A DNA stretch of 6,088 bases from Angelakisella sp. (GTDB lineage: Bacteria > Bacillota > Clostridia > Oscillospirales > Ruminococcaceae), in NCBI GenBank assembly GCA_020024515.1, contig JAHHTR010000123.1:1-6088 (forward strand). Direction: 5' to 3'. The notes under the pieces are model-generated. The model did not search any database, was not told the DNA's origin, and saw only the letters and a list, made by a program, of their open reading frames with translations. Of the stretch, positions 1 to 5,933 are shown in pieces; positions within the stretch are counted from its first letter, which is position 1; each line of letters opens with the position of its first letter. Position numbers and translations under genes: made by a program.

Positions 1-40
1 TTTCTATATATACAATAGCATTTTTGTAACATACTATTTG

Positions 41-67
41 TAGAGGTTATTAATGAAAAAACCTCTA
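41..67 (+). terminator. Terminator-like hairpin or leader stem-loop before the surface-protein gene
   Basis: A perfect 8-bp inverted repeat (TAGAGGTT at 41-48, AACCTCTA at 60-67) encloses an 11-nt loop and is followed by TCTTTT. It could be a short intrinsic terminator for a gene lying left of the window. It could also be a stem-loop in the leader of the gene starting at 93, because a -10-like TACAAT at 11-16 would place it inside the transcript; any -35 for that would fall outside the window. The stem is short and the T-run is interrupted, so the terminator reading is only moderately supported. Confidence 0.4.
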
Positions 68-92
68 TCTTTTAAATATACGGAGGTAAAAT

Positions 93-1073
93 ATGAAAAG
101 AGTTTTATCAATTATAACGATAATCACACTCTTTGCCCTTACTCTCATAACTCCTGCTTTTGCAGCGGATTTTTATCCCGGACAAGAAATTCGTTTTAGT
201 GCAGGCAGCGTTGAATGGGGCGATACAAAGCCGGAAAATGAAATTTCAACAAGTTACTATTCAGTAGCTGGACAAGATTGGAATTCAGGTAAAGAGTTAG
301 TTTCTTCTGTTCGTATAGATAATGAGGAAAACGAAGTTGTATTGACACTAAGACCTGATTATCTAAGTACAAAAACAAAAAAACTATATGGTACAATTAA
401 AATTCGTGACAAAAAACAAGGTAGATTTTTAACACTAAGCATTAACTGTGATGTTGGTTATAATCTAGCTACAATAGATATAGAGCCAGACGGTAATATA
501 CCTACTATTACAGTAGAACCAAACACAGTATATACTGTTACAGCAAGCGATGACGGCTATCCTTACGGTACACTTATGTTTAATGCCGATATAGCAGATA
601 TTATGGTTAGAGTATATGATAAAGAAAAATATTTCTTGGAATATGACTTAAGACCAAGCAGAGATGTACTGATAGCAAATGCCGACAGAGATGCAAATAT
701 GGAATTCTTAAACTTTAAGGCAAAACCAAACTTCTCAGGCCTTGCAACACTAAACTTCTATGGTGTAGAACCTAACTATCATTTATATGAAGTACACAAT
801 GGTAAACTTACAAAACTGGCAACTTCTTGGGATAAAGAGACAGAAACATTAACTTACAAAACAAGAACTCTCGGCAGTTATGTAATTTCAGATAAACCAT
901 TGCTTTCAAGTGCAACATCAGGTTCAAATAACAACCAAAATCAGAATACAACAACACCTTCAACAAACGATCCAAACCCTCCAACAGGTGCAACAAACGT
1001 TATAGGTATTGCAAGTATTATAGCTCTTGTATCAGGTCTGTCAGCTTGTGCTGTATGTATGAAAAAACGCTAA
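93..1073 (+). CDS. Secreted surface protein with NPPTG-type C-terminal sorting signal, function unknown
   Basis: I do not recognise the family of this 326-residue protein, but its architecture is clear. Residues 1-24 form a signal peptide: MKR, then a hydrophobic core, then a likely signal peptidase I site after AFA. Residues about 25-265 form a polar, beta-rich ectodomain, including a stretch near 246-266 (WDKETETLTYKTRTLGSY) resembling the end of an Ig-like module. Residues 271-294 are a Ser/Thr/Asn/Gln-rich linker typical of wall-spanning segments. The C-terminus has NPPTG at 295-299, a hydrophobic helix at about 302-322 and a KKR tail. This is the layout of a sortase substrate with a noncanonical motif in place of LPXTG; if no sortase uses NPPTG, the helix would hold the protein in the membrane. 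GGAGG at 82-86 sits 6 nt before the ATG and fixes the start. No catalytic motif is visible. The flanking genes give no hint of its ligand. Confidence 0.85.
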   Translation: MKRVLSIITIITLFALTLITPAFAADFYPGQEIRFSAGSVEWGDTKPENEISTSYYSVAGQDWNSGKELVSSVRIDNEENEVVLTLRPDYLSTKTKKLYGTIKIRDKKQGRFLTLSINCDVGYNLATIDIEPDGNIPTITVEPNTVYTVTASDDGYPYGTLMFNADIADIMVRVYDKEKYFLEYDLRPSRDVLIANADRDANMEFLNFKAKPNFSGLATLNFYGVEPNYHLYEVHNGKLTKLATSWDKETETLTYKTRTLGSYVISDKPLLSSATSGSNNNQNQNTTTPSTNDPNPPTGATNVIGIASIIALVSGLSACAVCMKKR

Positions 1074-1089
1074 TAAATAAAATATAGTA

Positions 1090-1105
1090 TTATAGTATAC
1101 TATAA
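1090..1105. repeat. Perfect 16-bp palindrome after the surface-protein gene
   Basis: TTATAGTATACTATAA reads the same on both strands with no spacer. It starts 17 bp after the stop codon at 1073 and directly abuts the larger hairpin at 1105-1140. With no loop it is a poor RNA hairpin, so a protein-binding site or a chance AT-rich palindrome are the alternatives. Confidence 0.6.
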
Positions 1106-1140
1106 ATATATATTGCTTATTTTAATAGGCAATATATATT
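1105..1140 (+). terminator. Long AT-rich hairpin, probable transcript end of the surface-protein gene
   Basis: AATATATATTGC at 1105-1116 pairs with GCAATATATATT at 1129-1140, and the pairing continues inward through a T-G wobble (1117 with 1128) to give about 16 bp around a 4-nt loop. It lies 32 bp after the stop codon of the surface-protein gene, where a terminator is expected. It lacks the T-run that normally follows the stem of an intrinsic terminator, so it may act as a 3'-end stabilising structure or terminate inefficiently. Confidence 0.5.
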
Positions 1141-1234
1141 ACATATTAAAGATATTTTGTGTTAATTGCAATTTTGCATATATATATTATTTCTTTGTGT
1201 ATTTTTTTCTACACTATTTTATTGATAAAATATC

Positions 1235-1263
1235 TTGTCTAAAAATGTTGTATATGTTATCAT
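1235..1263 (+). promoter_or_regulatory. Probable sigma-A promoter for the pseudouridine synthase gene
   Basis: A -35-like TTGTCT (1235-1240) and a -10-like TATCAT (1258-1263) are separated by exactly 17 bp. A TG at 1255-1256 makes this an extended -10 element (TGTTATCAT). Transcription would begin near 1270, leaving a leader of about 28 nt before the TTG start at 1298. The match is 4 of 6 and 5 of 6 to consensus. The region is AT-rich, so chance similarity is possible, but the spacing and extended -10 favour a real promoter. Confidence 0.55.
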
Positions 1264-1286
1264 ATTGTTTGATGTTTAATATGATT

Positions 1287-1292
1287 GGGGAG
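1287..1292 (+). promoter_or_regulatory. Ribosome binding site that selects the TTG start at 1298
   Basis: GGGGAG at 1287-1292 lies 5 nt before TTG at 1298, a normal spacing. The GTG at 1292, which would add two residues, overlaps the binding site itself and so cannot be read efficiently from it. Confidence 0.65.
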
Positions 1293-1297
1293 TGCTG

Positions 1298-2197
1298 TTG
1301 ATTCGTTCATTAAAATTTATTGTTACAGAGGCTGAAAATAACTTGCGTGTTGATGAATATTTAATGAAATTAAAGGGTATAAGTCGCAGAGTTATAATAG
1401 CACTGAAAAAACTGCCTGACGGTATGATGCTCAATGGTGTGCATACTCGTACTATTGATATTATACATACAGGTGATGTTTTGGAGGTGAACTTACCTAA
1501 TAATGAAAAATCAATGCCAACTTGTGAAATAGATGTGCCTATTCTGTATGAAGATGAAGACGTTTTGGTATACAATAAACCTGCAAATATGCCTGTACAT
1601 CAGTCAGGTGGACATATATACGGAACGCTTTCGGAAGTATATGCCTATCATTGTCAAAAAACAGGAAATATTACATCATTTAGGGCAGTAAATCGTTTGG
1701 ATAAAGATACAACAGGTGCGGTTGTTGCTGCAAAAAATCAGATTTCTGCGGGAATTTTGTGGAAAGCTGTTTCAAAAAAATATTATTGTGTTGTAAATGG
1801 TATTTTATTACAAAAAGAGGGCACGATTGATTTACCTATCGACAGAGAAACAGAAATGGAAATAAAACGAATTGTAATACCCACAGGTCAACAGGCGATA
1901 ACACACTATAAAGTAATAGCAGAGGGAAAAAATGCTTCACTTATTGAATGTATACTTGAAACAGGTAGAACGCATCAAATAAGAGTGCATTTTTCACATA
2001 TCGGATATGCTTTGATAGGTGATGAACTGTATGGAGAAAAATCGGAGCTGATAGACAGACAGGCTCTGCACTGTGGCTATGTTACATTTTTGCAGCCTAT
2101 ATCAAGGGAAAACTTAGAAATATATGCACCTTTTCCACAAGATTTTAAAAATTTGTTGATTTCTTTGGGCTTTGGTAGTCCACATCTTTTTATGTAG
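1298..2197 (+). CDS. RluA-family RNA pseudouridine synthase
   Basis: This 299-residue cytoplasmic enzyme would isomerise specific uridines in rRNA or tRNA to pseudouridine. Residues about 15-64 (from RVDEYLMK to GDVLEV) look like an S4-type RNA-binding domain. The catalytic domain opens with YNKPANMPVHQSG near 92-104, a hallmark of the family. The catalytic motif is NRLDKDTTG at 132-140 with Asp135 as the predicted nucleophile; the more usual form is HRLDxxTSG, and I believe Asn at the first position is tolerated in clostridial members. TGRTHQIRVH at 222-231 and GDELYG at 241-246 are the other conserved blocks. The length is normal for the RluA/RluD/YjbO type and nothing is truncated. The start is a TTG chosen from the ribosome binding site. 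Which uridine it modifies cannot be told, so no symbol is given. The next gene follows 60 bp later on the same strand and may be co-transcribed. Confidence 0.93.
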   Translation: MIRSLKFIVTEAENNLRVDEYLMKLKGISRRVIIALKKLPDGMMLNGVHTRTIDIIHTGDVLEVNLPNNEKSMPTCEIDVPILYEDEDVLVYNKPANMPVHQSGGHIYGTLSEVYAYHCQKTGNITSFRAVNRLDKDTTGAVVAAKNQISAGILWKAVSKKYYCVVNGILLQKEGTIDLPIDRETEMEIKRIVIPTGQQAITHYKVIAEGKNASLIECILETGRTHQIRVHFSHIGYALIGDELYGEKSELIDRQALHCGYVTFLQPISRENLEIYAPFPQDFKNLLISLGFGSPHLFM

Positions 2198-2247
2198 GTA
2201 TAATTTTATTTTTATATTTTTGTATGTTAAGTATGCTTTAAATTAAT

Positions 2248-2252
2248 GGAGG
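2248..2252 (+). promoter_or_regulatory. Ribosome binding site that selects the ATG at 2258
   Basis: GGAGG at 2248-2252 sits 5 nt before the ATG at 2258. The in-frame ATG at 2246 overlaps this site and has no binding site of its own, so the four extra residues MEVK are unlikely to be translated. Confidence 0.8.
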
Positions 2253-2257
2253 TTAAG

Positions 2258-3766
2258 ATGAAAAAGGGATTTGATCATGAGCAGTATATTGCTCAACAAT
2301 CAAAATACATTATGGAACGTGTAAATTGTTGGGATAAACTTTATCTTGAATTTGGTGGAAAATTAATGTTTGATACACATGCTAAACGTTGTCTGCCGGG
2401 ATACAAACAAAATGCAAAACTTGAATTACTTGCAAGTATGCGTGAAAGTGCGGAAATAATTATTTGTGTACATTCGGGAGATATTGAGAGAAATAAGGTA
2501 AGAGGTGACAGTGGTATAACTTACGGTATGGACGTTTTTCGTCTTATTGATGATTTGCGTTCATATAATCTTACTGTAAACTCTGTTGTAATTACACGTT
2601 TTGAAGAACATCCTGCAACATCTGCTTTTATATATAAACTAAATAACAGAGGTATAAAAACTTATACGCATACAGCAATAAACGGATATCCGTCTGATAT
2701 TGATACCATTGTCAGCGATGAGGGTTATGGTAAAAATACATATATAGAAACGGCAAAGCCACTTGTAGTAGTAACAGGACCGGGACCCGGCAGTGGAAAA
2801 CTTGCAACAGTACTAAATCAAATGTACCATGAAAATCAGATGGGAAATAAGGTAGGATATGCAAAATTTGAGACATTCCCTGTGTGGAATTTGCCACTGA
2901 CACATCCGTTGAATGTTGCTTACGAAGCGGCAACTGCTGATTTAAAAGATTTTAATATGATTGATAGTTTCCACCTTGATTCCTATGGAGTAACAAGTGT
3001 AAACTATAACAGAGATATGGAAATGTATCCTGTGGTAAAAAGAATACTTGAAAAAATAACATGTACAGACTGTATATATAAATCGCCTACCGATATGGGC
3101 GTAAATATGATATCTACTGGTATTATTGATGATGAAGTTGTGCGTAAAGCTTCCGAACAAGAAATTATACGTAGATATTTTTCTGCACTGTGTGATTATA
3201 AACAAGGCATCGGCACAAAAGATACTTTTAACCGAATGAAATTTATAATGGATAAGCTTTCACTTAATCCTGAAAACAGAAGTGTTGTTTTGCCTACTCG
3301 TGAATATTTGGAAAAGACAAAAGAGAGACTTAATAAAACAGATGGTGTTTCTGCTGTGGGTATCGAGCTGTCTGACGGTACAATAGTTACAGGACGCAAT
3401 AGTGACCTTATGACAGCAAGTGCGGCGGCAATACTTAATGCTATTAAGCTTCTTGCACATCTTCCCGATGAAGTTCACTTTTTGCCACCGATAATTATTG
3501 AGCCTATATTAAAATTAAAGACAGTGGCACTTAAAAACAGATACTATGTACTTGGCAGTGAAGAAATACTTACAGCACTAAGTATTTCGGCAGTTACAAA
3601 CCCGGTTGCCGAAACAGCTATGCAAAAATTATGTGAGCTTAGCGGTTGTCAAGCACATTCTACTTGCTTTATCAGTGACAGTGACAAACAAATATATACA
3701 AAGCTCGGTATGGATATTACCTGTGACAGTGTATATATGAATCATAGTCTTTTCTATTCAACATGA
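2258..3766 (+). CDS. UPF0371 / DUF1846 family protein, function unknown
   Basis: This 502-residue protein matches the UPF0371/DUF1846 family as I know it, in both length and sequence. The N-terminal block WDKLYLEFGGKLMFDTHAKR (residues 25-44) and CLPGY just after it, then CVHSGDIERNKVRGDSG around 70-86, are characteristic. A glycine-rich GPGPGSGK at 174-181, preceded by hydrophobic LVVVT, resembles a phosphate-binding loop. The middle contains conserved-looking polar segments such as YKSPTDMGVN (about 274-283). The C-terminal third (about 343-502) looks like a separate alpha/beta domain. No signal peptide or membrane segment is present, so it should be cytoplasmic. The family is widespread in Bacillota and Actinomycetota, a crystal structure exists, and as far as I know its reaction is not established. 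The gene is intact. It may share a transcript with the upstream pseudouridine synthase, and its transcript should end at the hairpin at 3786-3830. Confidence 0.9.
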   Translation: MKKGFDHEQYIAQQSKYIMERVNCWDKLYLEFGGKLMFDTHAKRCLPGYKQNAKLELLASMRESAEIIICVHSGDIERNKVRGDSGITYGMDVFRLIDDLRSYNLTVNSVVITRFEEHPATSAFIYKLNNRGIKTYTHTAINGYPSDIDTIVSDEGYGKNTYIETAKPLVVVTGPGPGSGKLATVLNQMYHENQMGNKVGYAKFETFPVWNLPLTHPLNVAYEAATADLKDFNMIDSFHLDSYGVTSVNYNRDMEMYPVVKRILEKITCTDCIYKSPTDMGVNMISTGIIDDEVVRKASEQEIIRRYFSALCDYKQGIGTKDTFNRMKFIMDKLSLNPENRSVVLPTREYLEKTKERLNKTDGVSAVGIELSDGTIVTGRNSDLMTASAAAILNAIKLLAHLPDEVHFLPPIIIEPILKLKTVALKNRYYVLGSEEILTALSISAVTNPVAETAMQKLCELSGCQAHSTCFISDSDKQIYTKLGMDITCDSVYMNHSLFYST

Positions 3767-3785
3767 TATTTAAATACAGATAAAT

Positions 3786-3830
3786 AAAAAAACAGCTTGT
3801 GACAAAAAATCATCGCAAGCTGTTTTTTTT
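3786..3830. terminator. Bidirectional intrinsic terminator between convergent genes
   Basis: AACAGCTTG (3791-3799) pairs with CAAGCTGTT (3816-3824), extended inward by three more pairs including a G-U wobble to 12 bp, around a 10-nt A-rich loop. Outside the stem are A7 on the left (3786-3792) and T9 on the right (3823-3831), so each strand carries a U-run after the hairpin. It starts 20 bp after the UPF0371 stop and ends just before the serpin stop, serving both genes. Confidence 0.92.
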
Positions 3831-3833
3831 TAT

Positions 3834-5126
3834 TTATTCTGTTGGGTTATTGCAAACACCCATAAAGAGTATAGTTCCGTTTTGTGCTACAACAGCATAC
3901 ATAAACGGTCTGTCAAGAATCATTTCTATTTTCCCCATTGGCATAGCGGATTTGGCAAATCCAATATTTGTAAAGCCTGATGCTTCAACGCCTTTTTCGT
4001 CAATAGCGATATGTGTTTGTTGTTTAATATCACTTATAAAAATTTTTTCGTCTGTTATATTGCTAAAATCTGCTGTCTTATCAAAAGAATGTGTAACACC
4101 GAGCTTTTTCAGTGTATCAATAAGATCTGTTTCGCTCGACATTTTGAATTTGGGGATTTGCCACACAACAGTACCATTACTTTTTTCTCCGCCTGTCAGA
4201 GCATCTTCAAAAGTATCTTCGTTGACAATCAGTGAAGATATATCGGTATCTTTGTTTGGTAAAACAAAGACCATAGAGCCACCGTTTTTTAGTCCTAGAC
4301 TTGCTCTTGAAAAATTTTCGCCAACATAAAATGTATTTGACATATCAGTTTTATTCATATAGTCAACATTGACTGTTTTTTTATCATCAATATTAAAGAT
4401 ACCGTTTTTTGTTTTATCTTCCGAAAAACTATCTGCCCATTGGTCATAGAAATATATGGTATTTAGTATAGACATAATTTGTGATGGGTCAGGTTCTATT
4501 TGTGGATTAATAGTGCCTTTTGTGTTATCGGACACCCATTTTGCCATTAATTTGCCGGTTTTTTTATCATTGAAGTTTACTTTATATGTACTTGCATAAA
4601 AGTTATCGGCAGTATTTTTGACAAAGGCTTCTTTGACATCAAGTTTATTATCTATCCACAACGAATTTGCTATTTTTAAAGAACCTATTTCGTTTTCAAA
4701 AAAAAGTTGTCTGTATAAATTTCCTGCCTGTTTTGATAATTCCTCGCTACTGTCAATATCCATTAATGAATAGAGTTCTTTTGCTGTATCGCCGCTTGCT
4801 CCTGTTGTTGCCATTGCCAACGCATAGTAAAGTGATATAGGGGAATAGTTAATATTTCCTTTTGCGTCTGTTAGAATTTTGCTTCCTGTTTTGTATGCAA
4901 ATTCATTTACATCTTCCAAAAAGTCACTATCTATTGGATTATCCTCTATATTTTTCAGTTTTGTTTCATAGTTATCAAATTTAATAGGCGTAGGGTAATT
5001 TACATTCATAAGTAATTCGTTTTTAGATTCCGTTTTGTTTTTGTCGAATCCAATAAAAAGCCCTATTGAAACAACAAGTATTAAAGATACACAACATATA
5101 ATTATTTTTAATGAGTTATTTTTCAT
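3834..5126 (-). CDS. Membrane-anchored serpin (serine protease inhibitor family, I4)
   Basis: This 430-residue protein is a full-length serpin. Residues 7-27 are a hydrophobic signal-anchor without a lipobox, so the serpin domain (from about residue 66) should sit outside, tethered to the membrane. Hallmarks in order: NINYSPISLYYALAMATTGA (91-110), KIANSLWIDN (151-160), WVSDNTKGTINPQI (197-210), LNTIYFYDQW (221-230) and the C-terminal LDRPFMYAV and ILFMGVCNNP (404-428). The reactive-loop hinge is DEKGVEASGFT (376-386): Glu377 P17, Gly379 P15, Val380 P14, Thr386 P8. P14 is usually Thr or Ser; Val is uncharged, so loop insertion, and hence true inhibition, remains plausible. Counting from the hinge gives P1 = Ser393 in KSAMPM (392-397). 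Related serpins of gut Clostridia inhibit host neutrophil proteases; the same role here is an inference. AGGAGG at 5135-5140 lies 8 nt before the ATG. It follows the SGNH gene on the same strand. Confidence 0.95.
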   Translation of the reverse strand: MKNNSLKIIICCVSLILVVSIGLFIGFDKNKTESKNELLMNVNYPTPIKFDNYETKLKNIEDNPIDSDFLEDVNEFAYKTGSKILTDAKGNINYSPISLYYALAMATTGASGDTAKELYSLMDIDSSEELSKQAGNLYRQLFFENEIGSLKIANSLWIDNKLDVKEAFVKNTADNFYASTYKVNFNDKKTGKLMAKWVSDNTKGTINPQIEPDPSQIMSILNTIYFYDQWADSFSEDKTKNGIFNIDDKKTVNVDYMNKTDMSNTFYVGENFSRASLGLKNGGSMVFVLPNKDTDISSLIVNEDTFEDALTGGEKSNGTVVWQIPKFKMSSETDLIDTLKKLGVTHSFDKTADFSNITDEKIFISDIKQQTHIAIDEKGVEASGFTNIGFAKSAMPMGKIEMILDRPFMYAVVAQNGTILFMGVCNNPTE

Positions 5127-5155
5127 TATTATCGCCTCCTAATATGATAGTGCAA

Positions 5156-5192
5156 ATATTAATATAAATTATTGCATAATTTATATTAATAT
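5156..5192. repeat. 37-nt near-perfect palindrome upstream of the serpin gene
   Basis: The 17-bp arm at 5156-5172 (ATATTAATATAAATTAT) is matched exactly by its reverse complement at 5176-5192, with only TGC between them. It lies 30 to 66 bp upstream of the serpin start and 40 bp after the SGNH stop. It could be an operator for a dimeric regulator, or an AT-only hairpin ending the SGNH transcript. There is no T-run directly after it in the leftward direction, which weakens the terminator reading. Confidence 0.6.
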
Positions 5193-5231
5193 ATTACTTT
5201 TAAACATAAAAGAGAACGACAATATAAAAAA

Positions 5232-5870
5232 TCATATATCAATTATTGTATCAACAATATCCTGTAAGTTTTGTGATAAAGATATTTCAACTTCCACTAA
5301 TTTTTCATTTTTATATTCGATAATATTCGGTAAGTTTTTTACACTGACACCGAATATTGTGCGTATTAATGTAAGAGCTATAATATATGAGCCAAGTGGT
5401 GAGGCGTGTGCATTATCTGTATGATACAGGATAAGCTCGGGATATTCTTTTTGGAGTTTATAAAAAACTCTGCCTACTTTTGCAATAGGGATACTATATT
5501 TTTTACCGACTTCTTCACATATTTGAGCTAATTCCTCTTGACGTTCAAACTGACCTTTCTTTGCAAAGTTTTGGTATAAAATAAATTTTTGTTTTTTGTC
5601 TGCAAAAGTTATAAAATCATTGATACTTTGTGAGTAAATTTCCATTCCGGGAAATTCCGATTCATTTTCTTGTAAAACAATTAAATCATATTCACCATAT
5701 TTTATATTGAATTTTACGTGTTGAGCATTTATATGGTTTTTTAAAAATTCTCCGCCTTTTGTAATCATAACAATGTCTGTATATATGTTTTTGCTCTCTG
5801 CCAGTTTTTTAAACATATATACCATATCATTAAAAAAAGTGTGACTGTTTCCGACAAATAAAATTTTCAT
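5232..5870 (-). CDS. SGNH/GDSL-type hydrolase, likely esterase or acetylhydrolase, substrate unknown
   Basis: This 212-residue protein has the two ends of the SGNH catalytic site. The N-terminal block is ILFVGNSHTFFNDM (residues 3-16) with Ser9 as predicted nucleophile, and the C-terminal block is DNAHASPLGSY (152-162) with Asp152 and His155 completing the triad. GG at 39-40 fits block II, and DLIVLQENE (62-70) corresponds to block III, with the usual oxyanion Asn not clearly placed. There is no signal peptide, so it is probably cytoplasmic, unlike many secreted carbohydrate deacetylases of this fold. The substrate cannot be inferred. The start at 5870 is chosen because AAAGG at 5881-5885 precedes it and the promoter at 5905-5933 leaves a leader of about 28 nt; an in-frame ATG at 5888 has no binding site. 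It is followed by the serpin on the same strand after 105 bp, and the two may share a transcript. Confidence 0.85.
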   Translation of the reverse strand: MKILFVGNSHTFFNDMVYMFKKLAESKNIYTDIVMITKGGEFLKNHINAQHVKFNIKYGEYDLIVLQENESEFPGMEIYSQSINDFITFADKKQKFILYQNFAKKGQFERQEELAQICEEVGKKYSIPIAKVGRVFYKLQKEYPELILYHTDNAHASPLGSYIIALTLIRTIFGVSVKNLPNIIEYKNEKLVEVEISLSQNLQDIVDTIIDI

Positions 5871-5880
5871 TAAAAACTTA

Positions 5881-5885
5881 CCTTT
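5881..5885 (-). promoter_or_regulatory. Ribosome binding site that selects the ATG at 5870
   Basis: Read leftward, AAAGGTAAG begins at 5885, with AAAGG ending 10 nt before the ATG at 5870. The earlier in-frame ATG at 5888-5886 directly precedes this site, has only A/T-rich sequence upstream and would leave a leader of about 10 nt from the predicted promoter. The shorter protein begins MKILFVGNSH, the normal distance from the start to the catalytic block in this fold. Confidence 0.6.
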
Positions 5886-5904
5886 CATTTATTTTTATGT
5901 ATAA

Positions 5905-5933
5905 ATTATATTGTACGTTATATAAAATATCAA
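5905..5933 (-). promoter_or_regulatory. Near-consensus sigma-A promoter for the SGNH hydrolase gene
   Basis: On the minus strand, TTGATA (5933-5928) and a perfect TATAAT (5910-5905) are separated by exactly 17 bp. Transcription would start near 5898, about 28 nt before the ATG at 5870. This is the best promoter match in the window and could also serve the serpin by read-through. Confidence 0.7.

Noticed and set aside
1149..1236. 10-bp inverted repeat AAGATATTTT / AAAATATCTT separated by 68 bp
   Set aside because: Short, widely spaced and made almost entirely of A and T, so it is expected by chance in this spacer.
1113..1301. A 62-codon rightward reading frame between the surface-protein and pseudouridine synthase genes
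   Set aside because: It starts inside the hairpin, lacks a ribosome binding site, has a low-complexity Tyr/Phe/Ile-rich translation typical of AT-rich spacer, and covers the promoter of the next gene.
2199..2204. Perfect TATAAT just after the pseudouridine synthase stop, as a promoter for the UPF0371 gene
   Set aside because: No acceptable -35 lies 16-18 bp upstream, and such hexamers arise easily in AT-rich sequence. An own promoter is not excluded, but this one is not supported.
3799..4329. A 176-codon rightward reading frame
   Set aside because: It lies wholly antisense to the serpin coding region and begins in the terminator; it has no ribosome binding site, and the opposite strand encodes clear serpin motifs.
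3834..5126. Serpin as a lipoprotein, because of the two cysteines near the N-terminus
   Set aside because: Cys11 and Cys12 lie at the beginning of the hydrophobic segment and not after it, and no lipobox is present; a signal-anchor fits better.
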